From the NCBI GenBank assembly GCA_003153455.1, contig PLYS01000423.1:1-33317 (forward strand): DNA of 33,317 bases, given 5' to 3'. The stretch comes from Betaproteobacteria bacterium. GTDB lineage: Bacteria > Pseudomonadota > Gammaproteobacteria > Burkholderiales > SG8-41. This document shows positions 15,660 to 24,705 of this stretch, piece after piece (within the stretch, counting starts at the first letter, position 1; the number at the start of each line of letters is the position of its first letter). The position numbers were made by a program, and so were the translations under genes. Below the pieces are notes generated by a model that was not told the origin of the DNA, did not search any database, and saw only the letters and a program-made list of their open reading frames with translations.

Positions 15660-18424
15660 TACAGGCCTCCAACAAGATGTTCATTGATCCGATTCATCCT
15701 CAGTAATTGCCAAAGCTGAGTAGGCGTCATAGGCGTCCTTCGCGGCCGAACACCGATTGCATGTGCTATAGCGTTCAATATGGCAGGAGCCGTTGGAATC
15801 AATGCAGGCTCGCCAACACCCTTGGCGCCGAATGGCCCAAGCGGCTCTTCGGCCTCAATTATGAAAATCTCGATCTCGGGCATGTCGCCTACTGTGGGAA
15901 TGAGATAATCGTGCAAGTTGTCGGTCTTCCCAGGGATATATTCCTCGATTAACGCGAGACCTAGCCCTTGGGCAATTCCCCCATGGATCTGCCCTTCGAC
16001 CTGCGTCAAATTGATCGCGCGTCCGACGTCGTGTGCGGCCCATATGTTTTTGACATGGACAGTGGCGACTACGGTATCGACCTCGACTAATGCCAGCTGC
16101 GCGCCAAACGCGTAGCTTGCGTAGGGAACACCTTGATATTGAGCATCAAGATCTGTCGTTGGCGGATCATAGAATCCGGTAGCGGTGATCAACATCCCAT
16201 CATCACATGGCCTCAATGATCCGAGATTTATTTCGATACGTCTTTTCCCATCGTCCGCATAAATCCTGCCGTTGTCGAATTCGATTTCTGCGTTTGAAGT
16301 AGTCTTTCCGTGTTTGCGTAGCGCGACTTTCAGATTTTCCGCCGCGAGCTTCACGGCATTTCCAGAAACGAACGTTTGGCGCGAAGCAGAGCTCTTCCCA
16401 GCATCAAGTGTCTTGTCAGTGTCTCCAACCACTAAGTCGATAATGTTCGGTGGCACCTTGAGCGTGTCCGCACATATTTGGGCAAGCACCGTGGTAACTC
16501 CCTGTCCAATGTCAACCGCTCCACTGAACAGCGTAATACGCCCATGCGCGCCAATTCCAACCCGAATCGATGAGGGGTTGGGCTGTGAAGTATTGCCGAT
16601 CCCATACCACATGCAGCCGATTCCGATACCACGGCGCTTGCTTCCACCCTTAGCATTAAAAGCATTGACGTTAGCCAGTTGCTCTCGCCAAATGGGGTGC
16701 AGCTTTTCAAGGCACGCACGCATGCCGATGCTTTGCTCAAGCTTTTGCCCGGTCGATGTCCTATCGCCCGCCTCAAGAACATTAAGCAAACGAAATTCGA
16801 GCCTATCGATGCCCATCGCATTCGCAAGCTCGTCCATCAGCGACTCGTGAACGATTGCGCATTGCGGCACCCCAAATCCGCGAAAAGCGCCTCCGATCGC
16901 GTCTGTCGTATGAATTGCGCGGGTCGTGCAGCGAACCGCCGGGACACGATACGGTCCCATCGCATGTATGGGAACTCGGCTTGCGACTATCGGGCCACAG
17001 GAGGCGTATGGGCCCGTGTTGAAGTCCGCGTGAAACTCATACGAGGCGATGCGGCCACTCTCATCACAGCTCAGCTTGGCCGTCATTGCCGCTGGGTGGC
17101 GCTTGGTGGTTACGCGCATGCTCTCGCTCCGGGAGTAGACGCAAACGACAGGTCTGGATAGATGCCATGCCGCGACTGCGATCAAAGGTTGCACGGACAT
17201 GTCGATCTTCCCACCAAAGCCTCCCCCAACGGCCGACGGAACGATCCGCACAGCCTTCGGATCGATGCCCAGAACGGAAGCGATCTCGTCTCGATTCATA
17301 TACGGCGTCTGAGTCGAAACAAACATCTCCATCCGGTCTCCTACCCGTCGTGCAACTCCCGCCTCAGGTTCAATGTAGGCGTGCTCCACAAAAGATGTGT
17401 CGAAGGCCCCTGCCACAAATCGGCTTCCCCTCTGGGCGACAACGTCCCCGGTGACCTGAATACCCTCCATGAGGATATTCGCTCGACGGCGTGCATGAAG
17501 CGTCGCGGCATCGGGTTTGCATGCCTCGACGAGGCCACTCACCGCGGGAAGTTCCTCCCATGCCACCGGAAACTCAGCCGTGGGAAACTGCTCGACTGCG
17601 CTACGCTCGCCGACAATGGCGGCAATCCCTTCTCCCAAGTAACGAACGTAGCCGTCAGCCAGCACAGGCTGATCTCGCAATCGTGGAAAAACACTGAATT
17701 CGTTACGTCCCGGTACATCTCGGGCAGTAAAAATTCGATGGATTCCCGGGTAACGGCGTAAGATCTCGGTCGTGTCTCCGAGGCGGAAGCGCGCATGAGA
17801 AACAGGCGACCGGATTACTCGCAGGTATAGGGCATCATGCGGCACTTCATCGGCAGCGAATTTCGCCGTTCCCGTCACGCGGGACCAACCGTCTACTTTG
17901 AGAAACCGGGTGCCGACAACTCCAACCGATCCGGCGGCAGGAATAGATTTCAAATCCGTGCGGTGGAGGAACGCCTCCACTGCTTCCACAATCTTGGTAT
18001 ACCCGGTACAGCGGCACAGCACCCCCCCCAGGCGATCAAGTATTTGCTGTCGCGTGGGCGCTTCTCGCTCCAATGCCAAATCGGCCGCCGCCATCAGCAT
18101 GCCCGGTGTGCATATGCCACATTGGATTGCACCTGCGGCAACGAACGCTTGCTGTAAACCTTTGAAACGCTCGTCGCCATGCAATCCCTCAACAGTCAGC
18201 ACGGACTTGCCGCTCGCTTGACCGAACGACACAAGGCAACTGCAGACCTGCTGGCCGTCCAGAAGCACAGTGCACGCCCCACAGTCGCCGGCATTGCAGC
18301 CGACTTTGGTGCCCGTGAGGCCGAGATCGCCGCGCAGGACCTCAGATAGCCGTTTCGATGCAGGAGCATTTACGTCTCGCGACAGGCCGTTGACTTTTAG
18401 AGAACCCGCGATCACATCGTTCAT
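15659..18424 (-). CDS. Molybdenum hydroxylase: fused [2Fe-2S] small subunit and molybdopterin large subunit
   Basis: This 921-residue enzyme of the xanthine-dehydrogenase/aldehyde-oxidase family hydroxylates a carbon next to nitrogen or an aldehyde using water. Residues 1-160 form the iron-sulfur part: C43, C48, C51 and C63 ligate the plant-type cluster, and C102, C105, C137 and C139 the second cluster (QCGICTPGM, LCRCTGYTKI). The molybdopterin part starts near 165 (VGTRFLKVDGWSRVTGTAKFA). It includes IVPSAVGGGFGGKIDM, GAFRGFGVPQ and FGAKGVGEPALIPTAPAI, with the catalytic glutamate in GVGEPA. Separate small and large genes are the usual arrangement, so the fusion is a feature of this subfamily. 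It overlaps the FAD-subunit gene by ATGA. All cofactor motifs look intact. Substrate is unknown. Confidence 0.93.
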   Translation of the reverse strand: MNDVIAGSLKVNGLSRDVNAPASKRLSEVLRGDLGLTGTKVGCNAGDCGACTVLLDGQQVCSCLVSFGQASGKSVLTVEGLHGDERFKGLQQAFVAAGAIQCGICTPGMLMAAADLALEREAPTRQQILDRLGGVLCRCTGYTKIVEAVEAFLHRTDLKSIPAAGSVGVVGTRFLKVDGWSRVTGTAKFAADEVPHDALYLRVIRSPVSHARFRLGDTTEILRRYPGIHRIFTARDVPGRNEFSVFPRLRDQPVLADGYVRYLGEGIAAIVGERSAVEQFPTAEFPVAWEELPAVSGLVEACKPDAATLHARRRANILMEGIQVTGDVVAQRGSRFVAGAFDTSFVEHAYIEPEAGVARRVGDRMEMFVSTQTPYMNRDEIASVLGIDPKAVRIVPSAVGGGFGGKIDMSVQPLIAVAAWHLSRPVVCVYSRSESMRVTTKRHPAAMTAKLSCDESGRIASYEFHADFNTGPYASCGPIVASRVPIHAMGPYRVPAVRCTTRAIHTTDAIGGAFRGFGVPQCAIVHESLMDELANAMGIDRLEFRLLNVLEAGDRTSTGQKLEQSIGMRACLEKLHPIWREQLANVNAFNAKGGSKRRGIGIGCMWYGIGNTSQPNPSSIRVGIGAHGRITLFSGAVDIGQGVTTVLAQICADTLKVPPNIIDLVVGDTDKTLDAGKSSASRQTFVSGNAVKLAAENLKVALRKHGKTTSNAEIEFDNGRIYADDGKRRIEINLGSLRPCDDGMLITATGFYDPPTTDLDAQYQGVPYASYAFGAQLALVEVDTVVATVHVKNIWAAHDVGRAINLTQVEGQIHGGIAQGLGLALIEEYIPGKTDNLHDYLIPTVGDMPEIEIFIIEAEEPLGPFGAKGVGEPALIPTAPAILNAIAHAIGVRPRRTPMTPTQLWQLLRMNRINEHLVGGL

Positions 18425-19308
18425 GTCATCAACGCCTCTGATATTTCCTGCAATGCTTCTTCGACAAGCGCCTTTGCCGCAGCTCGGCGAAACAGACCAC
18501 TTCCGCGAATGTCATCGATTGGAGCTAGCAGTGCGAGCTCTGCGTCCGTCAGTATGAGTTGGGAGATTGCACCGAGTTTTGCTCCCAACATCCGGCGCTC
18601 GACAGCCTCAAGTCGCAGCGGACGATCAGCGCAAGCGCCAACTGATATGGCAGCCCATTGGATGCACCCGTCCTCATCGATCTCGATGACCGCGCACACC
18701 ATGACAATGGATATGACCAAATAGCGCCGCGCCCCTAGTTTTTTGAAAGTGGAGGCGTGCCGGCGCTTGCGCGCAGGCACTCGAATCGCTTCAACGAGTT
18801 CACCTGCCTTCAGAGCCGTCCGTCGATTTCCGCAAATAAAAGTTGCCAGCGGCAACTCGCGCTTTCCAGATATCCCTGCAATCAACACGCTGGCGTCCAG
18901 TGCCAGGAGCACGGCGGCACCGTCGGCCGCGGGCGAAGCGTTGCAGATGTTGCCGCCTACCGTCCCGGTATTCTGAATTTGTCTACCGCCTACCTGCGCT
19001 GCTGCTTGTTTTAGCGCGTCAAACTGGGGGGGCAGTTTGGCGCTAATAACGGCGCTCCATGTCGTGAGCGCTGGGATCACCCAAGAATTGCCGATGCAAC
19101 GAATCGGTCCCCGAAGTTCAGTCACCGCCGAAATATCGATGAATCCATCGAGGCGGAGACCATGTTCTATCGCGGGATACAAATCCGTACCTCCGGCGAG
19201 AACGGGAAAACCGGTCGTATGGCGAAATCGGATCGCCTCGGCCAGATCTCGAGGGACTAAGTAATGCAAGCGAACATCTCCTTTAATTATTTGGCTGTCT
19301 GAAGGCAT
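18421..19308 (-). CDS. Molybdenum hydroxylase FAD-binding (CoxM-type) subunit
   Basis: The 295-residue product passes electrons between the iron-sulfur subunit and the acceptor through FAD. Motifs are FPVLAGGTDLYPAIEHGL near residues 34-50 and GGRQIQNTGTVGGNICNASP with ADGAAVLLALDA, the standard FAD contacts, followed by the CO_deh_flav_C domain. It overlaps the FeS-Mo subunit gene by four bases (ATGA), so together they encode a complete two-gene hydroxylase. The first 15 residues are less conserved. Confidence 0.92.
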   Translation of the reverse strand: MPSDSQIIKGDVRLHYLVPRDLAEAIRFRHTTGFPVLAGGTDLYPAIEHGLRLDGFIDISAVTELRGPIRCIGNSWVIPALTTWSAVISAKLPPQFDALKQAAAQVGGRQIQNTGTVGGNICNASPAADGAAVLLALDASVLIAGISGKRELPLATFICGNRRTALKAGELVEAIRVPARKRRHASTFKKLGARRYLVISIVMVCAVIEIDEDGCIQWAAISVGACADRPLRLEAVERRMLGAKLGAISQLILTDAELALLAPIDDIRGSGLFRRAAAKALVEEALQEISEALMT

Positions 19309-19383
19309 CAGCCCATGACTGCACAGTTCCGGGCTTGTAATTTATCTCGAGGGATTGCGAAGATATTGGCCGGCAAGTCCCGG

Positions 19384-20352
19384 TTAGTCGGCTTTTGCCC
19401 CAGACAACTGCACGACCTTTCCCCACTTGGCGGTCTCAACCGCAAGATGTTTAGCCAGATCCTGCGAAGAACCCCCGGCCGGGTCCGCACCAATCCCCTC
19501 AAATCGGTCGCGGATTTCGCGTTTTTCTAAGATGCGATTTGCTTCTGCATTCAGCTTCGCTACGATGCCCGGAGGTGTTCCCGCCGGCGCCATGATGGCC
19601 AACCAGGAGCTTGCTTCGTATCCAGGCACCACGCTTCCGATGGTAGGAACGTCAGGCAATATAGAGGAGCTTTGTGCGGTTGAGACTCCCAGCGCTACCA
19701 ACTTGCCCGCCCGAATGTGAGGGATCATGGCTGGCAATGTGTTTAACATCATCTCCACCTGCCCAGCGAGCAATGCCTGAAGTGCCGGACCGGTTCCCTT
19801 ATACGGAATGTGGGCCAAATCGGTCTTCGTAAGGGACGCAAAGAGAACTATCGCAAGGTGGGCACTCGTACCACTTCCGCCGGTTGCGTAATTAATGGAA
19901 CCGGGCTTCGAACGTGCGCGCCCGATGAATTGAACGAGGGTTTGCACCGGCAATGACGGATGCACCGTCAGAACGTTCCCTTGACGGGTAACTAAGACAA
20001 CCGGCGCGAAGTCCTTCTCGGGGTTGTACGGCAGCCGCGCGTAAAGAAACCGATTGATTACCTGTGGGCCTGGTGAGGTCAGGAGGATCGTATGGCCGTC
20101 CGGAGCGCTTTTCGCAACGATCTCAGCGCCAACATTTCCGCCGGCGCCGCCACGGTTGTCAACGATAAATGATTGCTTGAACGCCTGCCGCAGCTCCTCA
20201 GCAATAACCCGGGCGACGACGTCAGTAGTACCGCCTGGCGCAAAGGGTACGACAAAGCGGACGGGTCTCGATGGATAGTCCGCTTGCGCCCACCCCCGAG
20301 TGGACATTAGAGACAAAACTGCAGTTAACACCACACCTATCGAGTGAGTCAT
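19384..20352 (-). CDS. Bug/TctC-family substrate-binding protein
   Basis: This 322-residue protein has a signal peptide ending STRGWAQ before ADYPSRPVRFVVPFAPGGTTD. It then shows FIVDNRGGAGGNVGAEIVAK, APDGHTILLTSPGPQ, INYATGGSGTSAHLAIVLF and YKGTGPALQALLAGQVEM. It lies between the TPP decarboxylase genes (32 nt upstream) and the hydroxylase FAD gene (75 nt downstream) on the same strand. No membrane permease is present. It belongs to the same family as the other Bug genes here but is clearly diverged from them, so ligands may differ. Confidence 0.93.
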   Translation of the reverse strand: MTHSIGVVLTAVLSLMSTRGWAQADYPSRPVRFVVPFAPGGTTDVVARVIAEELRQAFKQSFIVDNRGGAGGNVGAEIVAKSAPDGHTILLTSPGPQVINRFLYARLPYNPEKDFAPVVLVTRQGNVLTVHPSLPVQTLVQFIGRARSKPGSINYATGGSGTSAHLAIVLFASLTKTDLAHIPYKGTGPALQALLAGQVEMMLNTLPAMIPHIRAGKLVALGVSTAQSSSILPDVPTIGSVVPGYEASSWLAIMAPAGTPPGIVAKLNAEANRILEKREIRDRFEGIGADPAGGSSQDLAKHLAVETAKWGKVVQLSGAKAD

Positions 20353-20384
20353 GCTCTCGGCGTCCTTGGAATTTCGTTCATGTG

Positions 20385-21023
20385 CTACGACGTGCGGAAC
20401 GATTTTTCTTCTTCAGTTGGCAGAATGTTGCGACCCTCAATTTTTTCGACAAAACGCAAAAATCGGTATTTGTTTTCTTTACCGTCAATCGTCGGCATTG
20501 GCACCTTTTCCGGGAGATGATCATCGACCTTTACAACGATGAGCCACATTTCACCGGATTTGAGCGAGGTATTCACGGCCTCTTCAAATGCCTTCATGTC
20601 AGCGACGGTAATTGCGTTCTTAACAGCAGCACCTCGGGCCATCGCCTCTAAATCGGTTCCGAAAGCCGTGGCCGTCGGCTGCACACCTCCGGGACTGAAT
20701 GCCCGCGTCGTTGAGAAGTAGCACGCATTGTCGAAAATAAAGACTATCAAATTCGGGGGTGCATACCGCCCTAACGTAGTCAGCATGCCGAGTCCCAAAA
20801 GCATGCTTCCGTCACCGTCCAGGGCGATAACCTTTTGCTTTGGCAAAGCCCGCGCAACGCCAAACGCGGTAGAGCTTACGCATCCCATTCCTTGGCGCAG
20901 CAGGTTCCCATCGCTAGGCCTTAGATGCTGCCATTCATACGTCGTATCCTGTAAGTTGCATACCGCAAGCGTGGTATCGGGAATCAGGGTTGCAAGACGC
21001 TTCAGATAGTCGAATCGACGCAT
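20385..21023 (-). CDS. TPP-dependent decarboxylase, beta (TPP-binding) subunit, sulfopyruvate/phosphonopyruvate decarboxylase-like
   Basis: This 212-residue protein corresponds to the C-terminal TPP-binding half of thiamine-diphosphate decarboxylases. The TPP/Mg motif starts at LDGDGSMLLGLGMLTTLGRY and ends at the NACY of IFDNACYFST. MGCVSSTAFGVARALPKQKV precedes it, as in sulfopyruvate decarboxylase ComE. The gene follows the alpha gene after 3 nt, and the pair should form one enzyme that decarboxylates a 2-oxo acid. The C-terminal 30 residues are charged and poorly conserved. The actual substrate is unknown; sulfopyruvate is only the name of the closest studied relative. Confidence 0.88.
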   Translation of the reverse strand: MRRFDYLKRLATLIPDTTLAVCNLQDTTYEWQHLRPSDGNLLRQGMGCVSSTAFGVARALPKQKVIALDGDGSMLLGLGMLTTLGRYAPPNLIVFIFDNACYFSTTRAFSPGGVQPTATAFGTDLEAMARGAAVKNAITVADMKAFEEAVNTSLKSGEMWLIVVKVDDHLPEKVPMPTIDGKENKYRFLRFVEKIEGRNILPTEEEKSFRTS

Positions 21024-21026
21024 GTT

Positions 21027-21518
21027 CTACTCCAAAACTATGCCACGACGCAGAATGAGGCAGACCGGACACTTCGTATGAAGCATGGACAGCACGAGGC
21101 GCGGCACGTGTGTGGTGACGTCGGCCGCGTTGTCGGCAATGGCATACGGAACGCGAAGTGCTGTTAGCACTGATTCCGTTGACCAGCCGAGCGGAACCGC
21201 CCACCAGTTTCCTTCTCCGATGTCGCCGCGATAATCCAACACCATTAGCAACGGCACCTCGTTGGCCGCGTTCAGGCGCATGAGTTGATATGCCGAAAGC
21301 AAGAGACCCGAATTTTCCATGAGCAGCGCAGGACGTTTGCCGCCGAGCCACGCGCCCGCGCAAATGGCCACCCCTTCGCCTTCATTGCTTGGAAAGACAG
21401 AATCAAACCGCGGATCTTCATCTATCTGCTTTTGAGTTGCAGACATACCGCTTGAAGGGAAAGAGGCAACAAAATTTACGCCTGCTGCCGCCAGTGCCTC
21501 AGTCAGCGCGTTAGTCAT
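21027..21518 (-). CDS. TPP-dependent decarboxylase, alpha subunit, sulfopyruvate decarboxylase-like
   Basis: This 163-residue protein is the N-terminal (PYR) half of a TPP enzyme. It starts MTNALTEALAAAGVNFVASF and has the cofactor-activating glutamate in SNEGEGVAICAGAWLGGKRP, followed by LLMENSGLLLSAYQLMRL, very like ComD and phosphonopyruvate decarboxylase. I chose ATG at 21518 with AGGAG 11 nt upstream. The longer frame to 21623 overlaps the LLM gene and lacks similarity. Neither half is functional alone. Confidence 0.88.
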   Translation of the reverse strand: MTNALTEALAAAGVNFVASFPSSGMSATQKQIDEDPRFDSVFPSNEGEGVAICAGAWLGGKRPALLMENSGLLLSAYQLMRLNAANEVPLLMVLDYRGDIGEGNWWAVPLGWSTESVLTALRVPYAIADNAADVTTHVPRLVLSMLHTKCPVCLILRRGIVLE

Positions 21519-21567
21519 GTTCAGACTGCTCCTACGCAAAGTTAACTTTGTAAATCTATATCTGCTG

Positions 21568-22563
21568 TTACAGTAGCCGCATGACCCGTTGAGCCGCGGC
21601 CAAGCTGCGATTCCGATCCGCAATGTCTCCTGTGGTCACCAGCACTGGTTCCGTGACGCCCGCGTCGAAGTACTCCCTCAGCCTCTTGGCACACGTCTCG
21701 ACGTTACCAGTGACGGTGAATGCATCGACGGCGTCCTCGGGTATAAGCGCGGTTGCTGCATCAAAATCGCGCCGGGAGATTGCATCGATGATTCGAGCTT
21801 GATCAATGGGCAAACCGGAAGCCTTGACGTTGTCATCAAGAAACTTATTGCGAAGCAAGAACGCTAATTTCTGCCGAGCCCTGAGGCGTGCATCTGCCTC
21901 TGCGCCTTCGGCAAAAATAAAAATTATGTAAGCCGCTCGATTCATGCTCGCCGGATTACGCTGCTTGTCCAAGGCACCTGTAGTCGCCACCTCAATTGAC
22001 TTCTTGACATGATTCACGGTAAGCCCGGCAGATAACACTAGACCATCAGCAATGGCTCCAGAGAGCTTCAGCATCTGCTCCTTCATTGGTGCCAGATACA
22101 CTGGGATCGGATAGTCTGGTGCAAAAGCCAACTTAGCGCCCGCAAGCGCAAAGGTGGACCCTTGAAGATAAACTGCGGTTTCAGCCCATAGCGCCTTAAG
22201 TGCAGCGACATAGTCGCGAATCGCGGCCACCGGCTTCACAACCTCTTGACCCGATTCTTTGAGAAACAGTGGATTTCCGATCCCGATCGCTACCTCCAGT
22301 CGTTTCGGCGCCATCTCGGCGATCGAAGCAAGCGCCATTGCTGTTGGTGTCGGATGGCGCAAATACGGGCTGAGCGCGGTGGGTATGATCCGTACCTTCT
22401 CTGTCTTAGCCGCGATTGCAGTCGCGGTGACGATCGTTTCCCTATAACCAACATGGTCTGAGATCCAAATCGAAGCCGCTCCCGCAGCCTCCGCTCGCTG
22501 AGCCATTGCCACTGCTTCCTGAACCGGGGCGAAGCCATCAAAGCTGATGCCGAATCTGGTCAT
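21568..22563 (-). CDS. LLM-class (luciferase-like) flavin/F420-dependent oxidoreductase, copy 2
   Basis: This 331-residue TIM barrel has MTRFGISFDGFAPVQEAVA, AAGAASIWISDHVGY, KVRIIPTALSPYLRHPTP, KRLEVAIGIGNPLFL and YPIPVYLAPMKEQMLKLSG. These are typical of luciferase-like oxidoreductases, with the methylene-H4MPT reductase and F420-dependent branch closest in style. ATG at 22563 overlaps the opine-dehydrogenase-like stop as TGATG. A broken F420-reductase gene at the island edge hints that F420 could be the cofactor. It is a paralog of the enzyme at 12672-13673; the related segment is clear near LLRNKFLDDNVKASGLPIDQ. Confidence 0.9.
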   Translation of the reverse strand: MTRFGISFDGFAPVQEAVAMAQRAEAAGAASIWISDHVGYRETIVTATAIAAKTEKVRIIPTALSPYLRHPTPTAMALASIAEMAPKRLEVAIGIGNPLFLKESGQEVVKPVAAIRDYVAALKALWAETAVYLQGSTFALAGAKLAFAPDYPIPVYLAPMKEQMLKLSGAIADGLVLSAGLTVNHVKKSIEVATTGALDKQRNPASMNRAAYIIFIFAEGAEADARLRARQKLAFLLRNKFLDDNVKASGLPIDQARIIDAISRRDFDAATALIPEDAVDAFTVTGNVETCAKRLREYFDAGVTEPVLVTTGDIADRNRSLAAAQRVMRLL

Positions 22564-23666
22564 CACAAATATCCTTCTTCGACGAGGCGGCGAACTTCTC
22601 GTGCAGTCAAGTCTTTAACGCCCATCTTCTCAAGGTTCAAACCAGTATCTCGATACGCCTTGCCGGCAATCGAACTTGCTAGCGTGATGACAGCGTCTGT
22701 AACTGGTGTTGGAACTTGGGCCACGCGCGCCAACTCCGAGAACGGCACTAAGCCGAACGGAATGTCTTCGTTGAAGAAGCGGTGATCAATCGAAGTCGGC
22801 GCCTTGATCCATCGGTTGGGTTCGCTGTTATGGAAGACGTCATAGGCCGTTCCACCGGCGCGACCCTTCTCATCGGTGTACCCCATCTGGAAGAAATGCT
22901 CTGAAAGCCTATCGATTCTACACTCGTATGCGGTGGCAATAGCCAGACGCTCAATGTCGAGTTGATCGATCAGCTTCCCCACAGAGGGGGTGATGCCATC
23001 GTAGTAGTGGCAGTAATCGCCGCCTGTCGACTCCATACGGCCTATATTGCATAGGAACGCCGGCGGATGATGAATAGCGTTGGTGTAAAGGAATAAGGTA
23101 TCCAGCACCGTCGGCACGGGATGGATCGCGGGAAAAAGCGGCCTCACGCGTTCAGCGAGTACTTCCGTATTCTTGCCGGGGAAAGCGGCGAACCTCAATT
23201 TGGCCGAAACCCTCGAGATCTTGACGCGAGCCGGATCGATCTTGCGACAGATGTAAGGTAGCGTGGAGGATACGCAAGTGACGGGATGGGAATGCCCGAG
23301 ACGACGCAAGGTGTGTGGCAACAGCGTCAGCGTCTGGCCAGGTGCCGCCACGAAGACCTGTTCGGGCGTGAGATAAGGCGCGACCAGCGCTGTGATGTTC
23401 TCGTGTGCTTGCGCGGGGGCCATGATCAGGACAGCGTCAGCGCCACTGACAGCTTCAGCAGCGTCATTCGTAATCAGCCCGATTCGAACAAACCCTTCGC
23501 CCAATACGCCTTCGTAACCGAGGCCGCCGCCTGCCTTGATCGGATCTATGGTCGAAGGGCTGCGGCCCCAGAGGCGCACATCGTATCCTCGCAATACAAG
23601 ATCGACAGCGGCTGCGCAACCGCCGTTGCCGGCACCCATGATCGCGACGCGCTCGACGTGCTTCAT
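22563..23666 (-). CDS. NAD(P)/octopine-nopaline-dehydrogenase-family protein
   Basis: The 367-residue product has an N-terminal Rossmann domain starting VAIMGAGNGGCAAAVDLVLRG, then VRLWGRSP for cofactor choice. The C-terminal octopine dehydrogenase domain has the conserved TNAIHHPPAFLCNIGRM segment, in which the histidine is the likely catalytic base. Opine dehydrogenases reversibly join an amino acid and a 2-oxo acid by reductive amination. In a catabolic cluster the reverse reaction, splitting an N-(carboxyalkyl)amino acid, is plausible and would feed a 2-oxo acid to the adjacent TPP decarboxylase. The gene overlaps the upstream Bug gene by ATGA. Confidence 0.88.
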   Translation of the reverse strand: MKHVERVAIMGAGNGGCAAAVDLVLRGYDVRLWGRSPSTIDPIKAGGGLGYEGVLGEGFVRIGLITNDAAEAVSGADAVLIMAPAQAHENITALVAPYLTPEQVFVAAPGQTLTLLPHTLRRLGHSHPVTCVSSTLPYICRKIDPARVKISRVSAKLRFAAFPGKNTEVLAERVRPLFPAIHPVPTVLDTLFLYTNAIHHPPAFLCNIGRMESTGGDYCHYYDGITPSVGKLIDQLDIERLAIATAYECRIDRLSEHFFQMGYTDEKGRAGGTAYDVFHNSEPNRWIKAPTSIDHRFFNEDIPFGLVPFSELARVAQVPTPVTDAVITLASSIAGKAYRDTGLNLEKMGVKDLTAREVRRLVEEGYL

Positions 23667-24649
23667 TCAGCTTCTCTCTCGATGCCCTTCGCCTTTACAA
23701 TCGCCCCAAAACGATCGAACTCCCTTTTCAGGAACGCGCCGAACTCTTCCGGATTGGCTCCCGCCGCTACTTGCCAGCCGAACGCGGCGATCTGTTTTGC
23801 CACCGCAGGGTCCCGCAGTGCGCTGGCGACTTCCGTACTCAGGCGCTTTCTTATCTCCGGGGGCATGCTTGCAGGTCCTACAACGCCGTACCAAGATCCG
23901 GAATCCGCCCCCATAACGCCCTGCTCAGCAAAGGTCTTCGTGTCGGGTAGCCATGGCAGCGCACGTTGGGAGGCTGCGACACCGAGCACCTTCACTTTTC
24001 CCGCGGGTAGGTTCGTGTACGCGGCAAGCGGGCTGCCGATCATGAGGTCCACATGACCGCCCATGAGCGCGAACAGCGCAGGGGCTGCGCCCTGAAACGG
24101 CACGTGGACGAGTTGAATGCCCATCGCGGACTCGAGCAGGGCGAACGCGACGTGTCCAGCGCTCCCGACGCCCCACGTTCCATACGTCATCTTCTTTGGA
24201 TTACGCTTCGCTGCAGCGATCAACTCCTGCAAGGTGTTTTCGGGAAGTGTTGGTCGGGAGATCAGCACGAATGAAGCCGTTGCGACAAGCGCGATTGGAT
24301 CGAAGTTCTTAATCGCGTCGTATTGCAGCGATTTGTAAATATGTGGACTGATGGAATGTGTATCTCCGTTCGCCATCAGCAATGTGTATCCGTCGGCTGG
24401 GGCTCTGGCCACATATGTCGACCCTATCGTTCCATTTGCACCGGGTCTGTTCTCCACGATCACACGTTGCTTCAACCTTTTCGATAACTCTTCAGCGATG
24501 ATGCGCGCGGATCCATCAGTCGTTGAACCGGGCGGCCAAGGCGCAACCATCTTGAGCGGCCGGTCAGGATAGCTAGCAACGGCGGAACCAGCGGCAAAAG
24601 ATAGGACAGTCGCTTGAACGGCAAATACAAATCCGCGAAACATGTTCAC
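23663..24649 (-). CDS. Bug/TctC-family substrate-binding protein
   Basis: This 328-residue protein has a signal peptide ending AAGSAVA before SYPDRPLKMVAPWPPGSTTD. It then has VIVENRPGANGTIGSTYVAR, PADGYTLLMANGDTHS, MTYGTWGVGSAGHVAFALL and FQGAAPALFALMGGHVDL. The gene sits between the enolase-superfamily gene and the opine-dehydrogenase-like gene, overlapping the latter by four bases. It is therefore the most likely binding protein for that part of the pathway. The ligand is not predictable from sequence. Confidence 0.93.
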   Translation of the reverse strand: MNMFRGFVFAVQATVLSFAAGSAVASYPDRPLKMVAPWPPGSTTDGSARIIAEELSKRLKQRVIVENRPGANGTIGSTYVARAPADGYTLLMANGDTHSISPHIYKSLQYDAIKNFDPIALVATASFVLISRPTLPENTLQELIAAAKRNPKKMTYGTWGVGSAGHVAFALLESAMGIQLVHVPFQGAAPALFALMGGHVDLMIGSPLAAYTNLPAGKVKVLGVAASQRALPWLPDTKTFAEQGVMGADSGSWYGVVGPASMPPEIRKRLSTEVASALRDPAVAKQIAAFGWQVAAGANPEEFGAFLKREFDRFGAIVKAKGIEREAE

Positions 24650-24705
24650 CTCTTCCGCAAAGAACGTAACCCTGCAATTCCGCGTACGTCAGTATGACGA
24701 TCTGT

